A stretch of 18,531 nucleotides of DNA from contig PRDV01000082.1 in the NCBI GenBank assembly GCA_003174035.1, forward strand, positions 1 to 18,531, in the 5' to 3' direction. Positions 1 to 7,540 of the stretch are shown one piece after another. Made by a program: the position numbers and the translations under genes. This stretch comes from Candidatus Babelota bacterium (GTDB taxonomy: Bacteria; Babelota; Babeliae; Babelales; Babelaceae). How positions within the stretch are numbered: the stretch's first letter is position 1; each line of letters starts with the position of its first letter. Under the pieces are notes generated by a model. It was not told where the DNA came from. It did not search any database and saw only the letters and a program-made list of their open reading frames with translations.

Positions 1-645
1 CTGGATATGAAGATTGGGCACAAGCGCATTGCGAAAATAAGTAGTACTATCACCGAGCGGACCAAGGCTATTAAAACCCCGCTGGGATACAGCTGCTAAG
101 ATAAGTTGGTAGGAGGGTGTTTTGTACGTAAACCGTACTTGAGGGTTCCGGGCTTGGGGTTCTGCTGGGGCGCCGTTATTAAAAGAAATCGTGTCAGGAA
201 AGCATTCAAGAACAAATAAGGGGTCCCAGAACTGCCCGATGAGCAATGACCACCGTTTTCGTTCCAGTTCTATATAGGCGTGACGTAACCTAAAAAGATA
301 AATCGTAAAATCATCTATTCCCAAGAAGTCACCTTCTATCAGGGCTGAGACTTTGCCGTCATCAAAGTAGTCTGGTGTTTCTGCACGCAGGCCAAAGCGT
401 GTTTGCAGCGCAGTTAAAGTTCGACTCCCGTGTTTGTTAATATCTCTACAACATCGATCGAGGGTAACAGGTGCGGGAAATAAAAGAAAAAAGTTGTCAC
501 GCGCACCAATCACTTGGTTCGTATCATAATAAAGATCAACCGCAACAAAGCCGTAAGGCTTAATAGTTGGCAGCTGGATAGAGCCCGCAAGTGGGTTCAA
601 AAATGTAATGAGGATAGTAATTAGTACTAGAGCACGCTTCATCAT
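1..645 (-). CDS. Porin-like outer-membrane protein, 5' part only (runs off the left edge)
   Basis: An open frame of 215 codons reads leftwards without a stop to base 1, so only the N-terminal part is present. It starts with two adjacent ATG codons (645 and 642). Residues 1-21 form a signal peptide (basic start MMKR, hydrophobic core, NPLAG end). The mature part alternates polar and hydrophobic residues as in short beta strands, for example LTALQTRFGLRA (78-89), KVSALIEGDFLG (98-109) and RHAYIELERKRWSLLIGQFWD (121-141). The strand-turn-strand ending GQFWDP resembles the GQ-x-W motif common in porin-type barrels, including the DcaP-like group. A role as an outer-membrane channel is inferred. 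No strong Shine-Dalgarno precedes the start: the nearest GGAG is about 22 bases upstream. The gene is divergent from the kinase-like gene at 915. Confidence is good for a barrel protein and low for any substrate. Confidence 0.72.
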   Translation of the reverse strand, partial: MMKRALVLITILITFLNPLAGSIQLPTIKPYGFVAVDLYYDTNQVIGARDNFFLLFPAPVTLDRCCRDINKHGSRTLTALQTRFGLRAETPDYFDDGKVSALIEGDFLGIDDFTIYLFRLRHAYIELERKRWSLLIGQFWDPLFVLECFPDTISFNNGAPAEPQARNPQVRFTYKTPSYQLILAAVSQRGFNSLGPLGDSTTYFRNALVPNLHIQ

Positions 646-677
646 ACGCACTACTATAGCAGAGAAGCTCCGCCAGG

Positions 678-787
678 GGAAGGGGCCTGACCTGAGGCCC
701 CTTCCAACCCCCAGGCCATGGGGATTTCCCCCCTGGTACCCCCCTTTTCACACTGAACTCGCCAATACCGAGGGGCCCAACCCTCGG
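678..787. repeat. Cluster of three GC-rich hairpins in a divergent intergenic gap
   Basis: Three inverted repeats lie in a strikingly GC-rich patch inside otherwise AT-rich DNA. The first is a perfect 11-bp stem (GGAAGGGGCCT at 678-688 with AGGCCCCTTCC at 695-705, loop of 6). The second pairs CCAGG (711-715) with CCTGG (732-736) and GGGG (720-723) with CCCC (728-731), with a bulge on the left arm. The third pairs CCGAGGG (768-774) with CCCTCGG (781-787), loop of 6. The patch has no oligo-T tail on the plus side and contains no convincing gene. It could be a small dispersed repeat or a structured leader of the porin-like gene. Short ORFs across it are shadows. Confidence 0.55.
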
Positions 788-847
788 ATATCGGCTCAAA
801 CAAACAGTGTGATCGGAAAATATTAAAGTGTGTTCTTGGCAAGATTG

Positions 848-876
848 TTGACATATAGAATATTTTTGGATAAAAT
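848..876 (+). promoter_or_regulatory. Sigma70-type promoter of the kinase-like/ankyrin gene
   Basis: TTGACA at 848-853 is a perfect -35 box. TAAAAT at 871-876 is a five-of-six -10 box after a 17-base spacer. Transcription should start near 883, giving a leader of about 30 bases that carries AGGAG at 905-909, 5 bases before the ATG at 915. Confidence 0.78.
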
Positions 877-914
877 AAAATCACTACAATACAATATAAT
901 GCAAAGGAGATCTC

Positions 915-2282
915 ATGAAATTACATACACTTCTGTTACTTTTATTAAGCGCACTGCCCTTGGCGGCAATGGAACCTTTGGGAAGTAAGGCAATGGAACC
1001 AGCAATCATTAATGTTGGAAGCGATCCTGCTTTACGTCACTTCAACTTAGATAAGGACGGATATTTTCAGTCACCATACGATGTCGTAAGGTTTATGCTT
1101 GACGCAGCAGAATTTTATGGGTTGCAGCCAGGACGATTCTTTTTTGAAAACCAGATGACGGCAAAAAAATTGAGCAAAGAAGCAAAGATTGCCCATTTTG
1201 GAACAGCCCAATTATTTGAATTAACCTATCCAAATGGCGAAAAATTCATTCTTAAGGAAATCAAAAAAGATCCGGAAGCAGAAATAGAAAGATTAAAAAA
1301 AACATACCATTCTTATGCAATCGCACATAGTGAGACGCCAACTTTCGAGTTTAACTTTCCCCTAAGATTTCTTTCATATGAATTCCAAGGGAAAAAACAC
1401 TTATTCACTTTAATGAAAAAAGCCTCTGGGATATCCCTACAATCTTTGATGGAGGAATTTAAGCACAAGGTGACTGAAGATCAGCTTATTTTCACTGCTA
1501 AGGCATTCTATGATCTTGGCACTGAACTTGCACATTTCTACAAAAAAAATGGAACGATTAGGAATACCATAACGCACAATGATCTTCATGCGGGAAATAT
1601 TTTCTATTTTAATGATGGAAAACGTCGTAGTATAACGCTTATCGATAATGAGCGGATCGATCCTTTCACGAAGAATGATATTAGCATTGATCTTGGTACG
1701 CTCTTTATTACGTCGCCTTTTGTGCTTCAGTGGTCTGATGCTCATTTCTTCCAAGCGTTTAATGCGAAAAAATGGTATTCAGTTATCATTCCTTCATTCA
1801 TTTTAGGGTTTCTCAGCACGTATCCGCGCAATGAACGCATAGAAATATTCAAACAACTGCAAGCTCTTATAATGAAGTTTAATTCAAAAGTAAAAGCCGG
1901 TGATTCTGGCCATGTAAGAGCTCTTATTACTGAGAATCTCACAGCGCTTGAAAAAGCGATAGTTCAAGAGAAAAAAACTGCGCTTCATATTGCAGCAAGT
2001 AAAAGAGCAATGAACGGACTAGCTTTACGCTTTATCAGAGATGAAAAAGATAGTATCAAAGCATTAGATACTGATGGAAATACACCATTACATGAAGCAG
2101 CGTATTTTGGCTCGTTAAAAACACTTGAAGCACTGCTAGGTGCTGGTGCAGATGTTAAGAAAAAAAATAACAATGGTGAAACGCCACTTTTCAAAGCTCA
2201 GTACAGCAGAGGAAGAGCTCAGGCTAAAGATCAACCTCGCTATGATGCTGTTATTAAAGAACTTAGAAAGCATGGTGCTTAA
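915..2282 (+). CDS. Exported kinase-like protein with C-terminal ankyrin repeats
   Basis: 455 residues. Residues 1-18 are a signal peptide that ends ...LPLAA before Met-Glu-Pro. Residues about 90-270 look like an aminoglycoside-phosphotransferase/choline-kinase-type fold. They contain a lysine in FILKEIK (K114), a catalytic loop THNDLHAGNIF (H221, D223, N228) and LIDNERI (D244) at the place of the metal-binding Asp. Ankyrin repeats follow at about 353-455: KKTALHIAA, then DGNTPLHEAAYFGSLKTLEAL, then NGETPLF. I infer a phosphotransferase acting outside the cytoplasm on an unknown substrate, with the ankyrin part binding a partner. The catalytic Asp and Asn are present, so activity is plausible. 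No obvious glycine-rich loop is seen, which is common for this fold. The ATG at 915 is fixed by AGGAG five bases upstream and a consensus promoter. The gene is probably monocistronic. Confidence 0.8.
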   Translation: MKLHTLLLLLLSALPLAAMEPLGSKAMEPAIINVGSDPALRHFNLDKDGYFQSPYDVVRFMLDAAEFYGLQPGRFFFENQMTAKKLSKEAKIAHFGTAQLFELTYPNGEKFILKEIKKDPEAEIERLKKTYHSYAIAHSETPTFEFNFPLRFLSYEFQGKKHLFTLMKKASGISLQSLMEEFKHKVTEDQLIFTAKAFYDLGTELAHFYKKNGTIRNTITHNDLHAGNIFYFNDGKRRSITLIDNERIDPFTKNDISIDLGTLFITSPFVLQWSDAHFFQAFNAKKWYSVIIPSFILGFLSTYPRNERIEIFKQLQALIMKFNSKVKAGDSGHVRALITENLTALEKAIVQEKKTALHIAASKRAMNGLALRFIRDEKDSIKALDTDGNTPLHEAAYFGSLKTLEALLGAGADVKKKNNNGETPLFKAQYSRGRAQAKDQPRYDAVIKELRKHGA

Positions 2283-2297
2283 AGTATAGCGCTCGGG

Positions 2298-2323
2298 GCG
2301 GTGCAATGGGTCCTTTGCACCGC
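2298..2323 (+). terminator. Hairpin downstream of the kinase-like gene, possible terminator
   Basis: A perfect 9-bp stem (GCGGTGCAA at 2298-2306 with TTGCACCGC at 2315-2323, loop of 8) starts 16 bases after the stop codon at 2282. The position fits a terminator, but no T-run follows (the next bases are GGCCAGCTTTCC), so a classical intrinsic terminator is uncertain. Confidence 0.4.
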
Positions 2324-2345
2324 GGCCAGCTTTCCTCAAAAATAT

Positions 2346-2392
2346 TTTCAAAAGTAACCCCTCATGATATAATTATTGCTATAATCATGAGG
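2346..2392 (+). promoter_or_regulatory. Twin -10 boxes inside a 9-bp inverted repeat overlapping the Shine-Dalgarno
   Basis: CCTCATGAT (2360-2368) and ATCATGAGG (2384-2392) form a perfect 9-bp inverted repeat separated by 15 bases. Two exact TATAAT boxes sit in or across the spacer, at 2368-2373 and 2380-2385. A weak -35 (TTTCAA, 2346-2351) is 16 bases before the first. The right arm ends in GAGG, which is also the Shine-Dalgarno, 6 bases before the GTG at 2399. A dimeric repressor bound here, or an RNA hairpin, would cover promoter and ribosome site together. The regulatory role is inferred. Confidence 0.5.
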
Positions 2393-2398
2393 TGTTAA

Positions 2399-3961
2399 GT
2401 GAAATTTCTCCCTACCGATGTTAGTTCTTTTAGTACCATGATCACCGGGAATTATCTCTACATAGATAAAACCCGTAGTATTTATCAGCTCTTTAGCAAG
2501 GGTGCCCGCTATTTCTTTCTTTCACGCCCTCGCAGATTCGGCAAATCCCTCCTCATCTCAGTTTTAAAAGAATTATTTACTGGTAATCGCGAGCTCTTTA
2601 AGGATTTATGGATCGATTCTTCAGATTATGTATGGACCGAACATCCTGTAATTCATCTTGATTTTTCGACCATCGCACATGCCACTCCAGAGCAACTTTC
2701 TATCAATCTTAGTTGGAAATTACACACAATCGCAGCAGCGTATGGTATTAATGTAGAAGCAGCCCCTTCGGCAGAAGCAAAATTCGAAATGCTCATCACC
2801 GAGCTGGCCAAGAAGCATGGCCCCAACAGTGTAGTTATTCTTATAGACGAATATGACAAGCCCCTGATTGATCATCTCAATGACTTAGAAGTTGCCCATA
2901 AACAACGGGAGGTCTTGAGAAATTTTTATGATGTGCTTAAAGGTATGGATGCACACTTAAAAGCCATCTTTATTACGGGGGTCAGTAAATTTTCAAAAAC
3001 ATCTATTTTTTCAGGAATTAACAACCTTAATGATATCTCGCTTGATGCTGAGGCCACTGATCTTCTTGGGTATACTCAGCAGGAGATTACTAGTTATTTT
3101 TCGCACTATATCCAAGAAATTGCGCAGGAAAATAAGCTCAATGATTCCGACATTATTGAGGCTATGCGTACATGGTATAATGGTTATCGCTTTTCTGACG
3201 CAGAGATAAAAGTCTATAATCCGTTTTCAATACTCTATTATCTTAAAAAGAAAAAATTCATAAACTTCTGGTTCGAATCAGGGACTCCGTTTTTTCTCGT
3301 TAAGCTTTTAAAAAAAGAATTTTTGTTTCTTGATTCCCTATCACAAGATGAGTTGAGCCGTGAAAGTCTTGGTACATTCGATATTGAGAATATACCCCTC
3401 GTAACCTTATTGTTCCAAACCGGCTATCTGACGATAATTGATTATAACAAAGTGACCGATAAATTTACGCTCGGTTATCCTAATATCGAAGTAGAAGAAT
3501 CATTTAACAAATACCTAGTGGCAGCTCTGACAAAAACTCACACTCCTGCGGTAGAAAAGTCGGTAACAGCACTTGCTCGAGCACTACAGCTTAATGATAT
3601 CGATGCATTTTGCGCTGCTTTACAGAGCTTGTTTGCTCATATCCCTTATACCCTACATGTAGATCAAGAGCGGTATTTTCATGCGCTCTTTCAATTTTTA
3701 GGCATTCTGCTCGGCCTTGAAATTCAATCAGAAGTGCTTACTAATCGAGGCAGAATCGATTTAGTAATATCATTACCAAATCGCACGTATATTTTTGAGC
3801 TTAAAATGAATGGAGATGCACAAAAAGCTCTTGAGCAAATTGAGCAGAAAAAATACTACGAGCGTTACCTAGTACAGCAAAAACCAATCACTCTCGTTGG
3901 GCTTTCTTTTAATACAAAAGATGGAACAGTTGCTCTTAATTGGAAGAAAAAAGAACTGTAA
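2399..3961 (+). CDS. AAA-ATPase-like / PD-(D/E)XK nuclease-superfamily protein
   Basis: 520 residues from a GTG start, chosen because GAGG lies 6 bases upstream and homology begins at once (MKFLPTDVSSF). It matches the two-domain architecture known as AAA-ATPase-like (PF09820) plus PD-(D/E)XK nuclease superfamily (PF08011). Visible features are YIDKT (21-25), the Walker A variant RPRRFGKS (43-50, K49), Walker B VVILIDEYD (145-153), the sensor-like stretch FITGVSKFSKTSIFSGINN (191-209), WYNGYRF (259-265) and NPFSILYYL (274-282). The C-terminal nuclease-like core has GRIDLVI (D454) and IFELK (E467, K469). There is no signal peptide, so it is cytoplasmic. Family members are abundant in host-associated bacteria, often in many copies, and their role is not settled. 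The length is typical and all motifs are intact. It converges on the ABC-F gene. Confidence 0.9.
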   Translation: MKFLPTDVSSFSTMITGNYLYIDKTRSIYQLFSKGARYFFLSRPRRFGKSLLISVLKELFTGNRELFKDLWIDSSDYVWTEHPVIHLDFSTIAHATPEQLSINLSWKLHTIAAAYGINVEAAPSAEAKFEMLITELAKKHGPNSVVILIDEYDKPLIDHLNDLEVAHKQREVLRNFYDVLKGMDAHLKAIFITGVSKFSKTSIFSGINNLNDISLDAEATDLLGYTQQEITSYFSHYIQEIAQENKLNDSDIIEAMRTWYNGYRFSDAEIKVYNPFSILYYLKKKKFINFWFESGTPFFLVKLLKKEFLFLDSLSQDELSRESLGTFDIENIPLVTLLFQTGYLTIIDYNKVTDKFTLGYPNIEVEESFNKYLVAALTKTHTPAVEKSVTALARALQLNDIDAFCAALQSLFAHIPYTLHVDQERYFHALFQFLGILLGLEIQSEVLTNRGRIDLVISLPNRTYIFELKMNGDAQKALEQIEQKKYYERYLVQQKPITLVGLSFNTKDGTVALNWKKKEL

Positions 3962-4084
3962 AACATCTTGGATTGCAAATACGATTCTTCAAATCAACAG
4001 ACTTCATATTCGTGAGTATCATCGCTCGAAGGGAAGATACCTTTAGAGGTTTACCTATGGAGGCTGGGAAAACCCGATGAAAAA

Positions 4085-5875
4085 TTATGCCTCTCCGGAC
4101 AAAGATTCCCATGCAGTAAAAAGCTCTTTAAGCAATTCCTGCTTTTCTTTGAGCTTTGCAGCAGCTTTATCATATTCAGGTGTACCATAGTTCAGGGCAT
4201 AAAATGATTGATTAACTGTTTCGATTTCTCGCTCAAGCTTCGCGATCTTTGATTCAAGGGAATTGATTTCCTTTGTTCGCACGTACTGCTCTTTTGCAGA
4301 TAAAGGTACAGCAGAAGATTGAATCTGGCCGATTTCTGCTGCGGTTGGCTGGCTTCCTGAATCACCCTCACGTGCCTTTTTAAAATCAAGATACCATTCA
4401 TACGTTCCAGGATAATCATGGATCCCATCCGGCGTAAGTTCCCAAATACGGGTTGCAAGCGCTTGAATAAAGCTATGATCGTGAGATACAAATAGCATGG
4501 TCCCCTGATATTGCTTTAATGCCTGCTCTAACACTTCTTTTGCATAAAGATCAAGATGGTTAGTTGGCTCGTCAAGCAGAAGGAGGTTTGCTTTTTGCAA
4601 AAGGACTTTTACCATAGCCACCCTATTGCGCTCTCCACCGCTGAGCACGGATATTTTTTTATGAATGGTATCTCCGCTAAATAAGAATGATCCCAGAAAC
4701 GTACGAATCATAGCTTCTGTCACATCAGGAATGGCCTCTAAGATTTCTTCAAATACGGTATTTTTGGGGTTCAAAGCACGCATTTGGTCCTGCTCAAATA
4801 CGGCGTAGTCAACATTATGACCCTGCTGTATGCTGCCATGTTGTAGTGAGTATTTACCGATAATAAGATTAAAAAGCGTTGTCTTTCCTGTACCATTAGG
4901 TGCAACGAGCGCAATTCTATCAGCCCGTTTTATCGTGCCCTGGGCATTTTTAAAAAGGAGTTTGTCATCAAATGCATGTTGTACCTTTTGCAAGGAAAGA
5001 ACTACATCTCCCGGCCGTTGCGTAGGAGGAAAACTCAATTTTATTGTAGGCAGTACCGGCTCAATTTCAATGCGCTCAATTTTTTCAAGCTGTTTGATCA
5101 TTGATTGGGCCATGCGGGCTTTGGAAGCACTCTCACGAAAACGCGCTATTGTTGCTTCTTTACGCGCAATTTCCTTTTGCTGACGTTGATACGCAGAGGC
5201 CGTCACCTCTTGCTGACGCTCATACTCTTTGATATAGGCACTCAAATTCCCTTTAAAAAAATGAGCTTTATTTCGTTCAAGTGCAAGAATATAATCACAT
5301 GCCTTTTCAAGATAATGGCGATCGTGACTCACGAGTAAGAACCCAAATCGGCCTTCACGAAGGAAATTAAAGAACCATTCTTGTGTTGGCAAGTCAAGGT
5401 GATTAGTAGGCTCGTCAAATAAATAGAAGTCAGCTTCCTCAAGGAGCAGCTTTGCAAGAACAAGTCTCATTTTCCAGCCGACACTTAACTGTTCTACCGG
5501 TTGCTCAAACATGGATGCAGTAAACCCAAGCCCTTTTAAAATTTTTTCAGTCTTTTTTACTGCCATAGCCTCATCATACGCAGAAACATATTCATCATCA
5601 GTGTTCTCAAAGGTACTCAATGCTTCTTGAAATACATTTTTTGTTGAAAGAAGTACCATTTCCTGAGGCATATAACCCACTTTTTTATGACGGTCAACAG
5701 AAACAGTCCCTTCATCAAATGAGCCCTGACCAGCTATAATTTTGAGGAGCGTCGATTTACCCGTTCCATTGCGGCCCAAAACACCAATCCGCTGTTCAGC
5801 AAGAAAGGCAACATTAATCGAGTCAAAAAGGATTTGAGAACCATATTTCAGGCTCCCGTTATTAATGCGTATCAT
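4085..5875 (-). CDS. ABC-F family ATPase (Uup/YheS-like)
   Basis: 596 residues with two ATP-binding cassettes and no membrane segments, the hallmark of ABC-F proteins, which act on ribosomes. Cassette 1: Walker A GRNGTGKS (34-41), signature LSVGW (130-134), Walker B YLFDEPTNHLDL (151-162), SHD switch at 183-185. The charged inter-domain linker (about 210-300) contains KARMAQSMIKQLEKIERIE. Cassette 2: Walker A APNGTGKT (325-332), signature LSGGE (411-415), LLLLDEPTNHLDL (431-443), SHD (464-466). A C-terminal coiled coil (about 530-590) resembles Uup. Two departures are visible: the second residue of LSGGx is Val in cassette 1, and the first P-loop glycine is Ala in cassette 2. Both catalytic Glu residues are intact. 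A ribosome-associated translation factor is the likely role. Resistance function cannot be judged. The upstream ribosome-binding site is weak. Confidence 0.93.
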   Translation of the reverse strand: MIRINNGSLKYGSQILFDSINVAFLAEQRIGVLGRNGTGKSTLLKIIAGQGSFDEGTVSVDRHKKVGYMPQEMVLLSTKNVFQEALSTFENTDDEYVSAYDEAMAVKKTEKILKGLGFTASMFEQPVEQLSVGWKMRLVLAKLLLEEADFYLFDEPTNHLDLPTQEWFFNFLREGRFGFLLVSHDRHYLEKACDYILALERNKAHFFKGNLSAYIKEYERQQEVTASAYQRQQKEIARKEATIARFRESASKARMAQSMIKQLEKIERIEIEPVLPTIKLSFPPTQRPGDVVLSLQKVQHAFDDKLLFKNAQGTIKRADRIALVAPNGTGKTTLFNLIIGKYSLQHGSIQQGHNVDYAVFEQDQMRALNPKNTVFEEILEAIPDVTEAMIRTFLGSFLFSGDTIHKKISVLSGGERNRVAMVKVLLQKANLLLLDEPTNHLDLYAKEVLEQALKQYQGTMLFVSHDHSFIQALATRIWELTPDGIHDYPGTYEWYLDFKKAREGDSGSQPTAAEIGQIQSSAVPLSAKEQYVRTKEINSLESKIAKLEREIETVNQSFYALNYGTPEYDKAAAKLKEKQELLKELFTAWESLSGEA

Positions 5876-5908
5876 AAAAAACTCAAAAAGAAACTAACAT
5901 TTTCTATA

Positions 5909-5937
5909 AGTATAGCACAGATAGAATTTTTATGAAG
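5909..5937 (-). promoter_or_regulatory. Promoter of the ABC-F gene
   Basis: On the minus strand, TATACT (5914-5909) is preceded by TGTGC, an extended -10. A CTTCAT box (5937-5932) lies 17 bases further upstream. Predicted transcription start is near 5902, about 27 bases before the ATG. The -35 is weak. It is divergent from the Nudix-gene promoter at 5975. Confidence 0.5.
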
Positions 5938-5974
5938 AGTGTAGAAATGGTGTCCTGATAGGCTATATGAGCAC

Positions 5975-6003
5975 TTGCATAAGAATCTTTGTTATGTTAT
6001 ACT
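5975..6003 (+). promoter_or_regulatory. Promoter of the exported Nudix-like gene
   Basis: TTGCAT (5975-5980), a 17-base spacer and TATACT (5998-6003). Start of transcription is expected near 6010. The leader carries AGGAG at 6032-6036, 7 bases before the ATG at 6044. The same TTGCAT -35 recurs before the genes at 6911 and 18400. Confidence 0.7.
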
Positions 6004-6043
6004 ATTCTTATAGAAAACAATTAAAATAATTAGGAGCACATAT

Positions 6044-6751
6044 ATGAACAACTTATTAAAACCATTCGTTTTTATCCTTCTTTCCAGTCCTCTATACGCA
6101 ATTGTTCAGCAGCCAACTGATACCGGTGCCGGAGTGGTGCTTTTAGAAAACTATAGGCCACAGGTCGGCGTTGCTCAGCCAGCGGTAATCCTCTTTAGAA
6201 AGACGAACAACAAATATACCGATGGTGGTGGAAGGCGTACTCAACAAGAAGATTTGCGTGCAACAGCAGCGCGAGAATTAAAAGAGGAAAGCCTCAATAC
6301 TTTTAGGTTAAATTATCTTACCCTCAATGATAACGATGCAGTAAAGTTACATAATACGTATGGATGTTACTTTAAATTTGTCTCGGGACCAGTTGATCAG
6401 CGAGGAAATACGCCTATTTATAGCGCATATTATACGCATAATCATCAGCTTCTTTCACGCATACAAGGCGTACCCCATGATTGGAAAGAGACGAATGGTA
6501 TGACGCGGGTTTTTATCAACCAGCTATCTCAAGACGGAATTGCTCAAAATCGTGGAGATCTCGTAACAACAGATGTATACGGGAATCGAATTACTATTGA
6601 AGGCCGCACCGCCGGCTGCATTCGTGATGCTTTCAATCAAGGCATACTTGCTAATGTTTTAGCAACAGGCCCTGCAACACTACGCGAAAATACTAATTTC
6701 AGAGGTGGTACAAAACCGTTCCTCATTGGTACCAAATGTTACTGGAATTAA
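6044..6751 (+). CDS. Exported Nudix-hydrolase-like protein
   Basis: 235 residues. Residues 1-19 are a signal peptide (MNNLLKPFVFILLSSPLYA). The mature part begins like a Nudix domain (TDTGAGVVLLENYRPQ) and contains an almost complete Nudix box from G63: G-x5-E69-x7-R77-E78-L-x-E81-E82. Only the last Gly/hydrophobic pair of the consensus is replaced (S-L-N). Nudix enzymes hydrolyse nucleoside diphosphates linked to other groups, using Mg2+ bound by the box glutamates. Those residues are kept, so catalysis is plausible. An exported Nudix protein is unusual, since most are cytoplasmic, and action on a periplasmic or host substrate is inferred. Start choice is supported by AGGAG 7 bases upstream and a clear promoter. 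An intrinsic terminator follows, so this is a single-gene unit. Confidence 0.78.
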   Translation: MNNLLKPFVFILLSSPLYAIVQQPTDTGAGVVLLENYRPQVGVAQPAVILFRKTNNKYTDGGGRRTQQEDLRATAARELKEESLNTFRLNYLTLNDNDAVKLHNTYGCYFKFVSGPVDQRGNTPIYSAYYTHNHQLLSRIQGVPHDWKETNGMTRVFINQLSQDGIAQNRGDLVTTDVYGNRITIEGRTAGCIRDAFNQGILANVLATGPATLRENTNFRGGTKPFLIGTKCYWN

Positions 6752-6775
6752 TTCATAAACTCATACTAATTACCT

Positions 6776-6808
6776 GCCCCCAGAAGTCTTTCTTCTGGGA
6801 GCTTTTTT
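6776..6808 (+). terminator. Intrinsic terminator after the Nudix-like gene
   Basis: CCCAGAAG (6779-6786) pairs with CTTCTGGG (6792-6799) around a 5-base loop, with further GC pairing at the base. Six T residues follow at 6803-6808. It lies 25 bases after the stop codon. Confidence 0.9.
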
Positions 6809-6849
6809 ATGCGGTGGTTTTTATCTTTAATTCACTATTTACGGGCCTT

Positions 6850-6877
6850 TTGCATACCTTTAAAGCTACGCTATACT
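6850..6877 (+). promoter_or_regulatory. Promoter of the 209-residue exported protein gene
   Basis: TTGCAT (6850-6855), a 16-base spacer and TATACT (6872-6877), the same two boxes as at 5975-6003. AAGGAG at 6899-6904 is the ribosome-binding site, 6 bases before the ATG at 6911. Confidence 0.65.
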
Positions 6878-6910
6878 TTTGGTATAAATCAGTAACTTAA
6901 GGAGTACGCC

Positions 6911-7540
6911 ATGAACTACAAAATAGCTCTAGCACTTTTGCTCATATCATCACAGCAGGCCTTCAGTATAGAGCCACAAGGAAATACAAGAAATACAAAC
7001 TTCTTTACATCCCCTATAACCCTTATTTGTTTGGGATCAGCGGCGGCTGTAGGGCTGGGTTGTTTGATAAGCCATCTTGAAAAGAGCGCAAAAGCGGACC
7101 GGCAGGATCGATTTGAAAAATTTTGTTCCCCTATCAACTACCAAGAAGAACGAGCAATTGCACGCAAGATACAGCTAGGAGACCAAACGTTTAAACAGGA
7201 TCTTCTAACTCGCGTCCAAACGTTCGGTATACAAAATAATGCAGAATTTCCCTACAGTGAGTATGACCGCGCGCTCGCAAGTACATCGAGCGCATCCACG
7301 TCTCTTTATGAAGAGTTTGCATCGCTCCCTAAAACACAAACAAGCATGATTAACTGTCGCTCTTTAACAACTGATATTAATCGCCTACGCGTGCATATCC
7401 GCCAGCAACCTGAATATCTGGAGGAACGAACACGGATTTCTGAAAAGGAAATTAAAGCGCTACAGCAGCGCAATCAGGCACTTGAAAGAGAAGTAAAGCA
7501 GCTGAAAGGTGACTTTAAACGTCATTCAGCTACTTCTTAA
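6911..7540 (+). CDS. Exported membrane/coiled-coil protein of unknown function
   Basis: 209 residues. Not recognised. Residues 1-19 form a signal peptide (MNYKIALALLLISSQQAFS), followed by Ile-Glu-Pro. A second hydrophobic stretch, SPITLICLGSAAAVGLGCLI (about 34-53), could anchor the protein in the inner membrane. The remainder is polar. The last 40 residues are strongly helical and charged with heptad spacing (ISEKEIKALQQRNQALEREV), which suggests a coiled coil. Start is set by AAGGAG 6 bases upstream. The stop codon TAA overlaps the stop of the minus-strand pseudogene (paralog A): the two share the palindrome TTAA at 7537-7540, leaving no room for a terminator between them. Confidence 0.75.
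   Translation: MNYKIALALLLISSQQAFSIEPQGNTRNTNFFTSPITLICLGSAAAVGLGCLISHLEKSAKADRQDRFEKFCSPINYQEERAIARKIQLGDQTFKQDLLTRVQTFGIQNNAEFPYSEYDRALASTSSASTSLYEEFASLPKTQTSMINCRSLTTDINRLRVHIRQQPEYLEERTRISEKEIKALQQRNQALEREVKQLKGDFKRHSATS

Noticed and set aside
560..884. Three short overlapping open frames on both strands of the GC-rich patch
   Set aside because: They have no ribosome site or recognisable domain. They come from the hairpin-rich composition, and one overlaps the porin-like gene in another frame.
3962..4084. Terminator between the converging AAA/nuclease and ABC-F genes
   Set aside because: No stem of useful length followed by a T-run on either strand was seen in this 123-base gap.
4830..5338. 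Plus-strand open frames of 117 and 77 codons opposite the ABC-F gene
   Set aside because: They are shadows of a strongly conserved minus-strand gene and have no domain or ribosome site.
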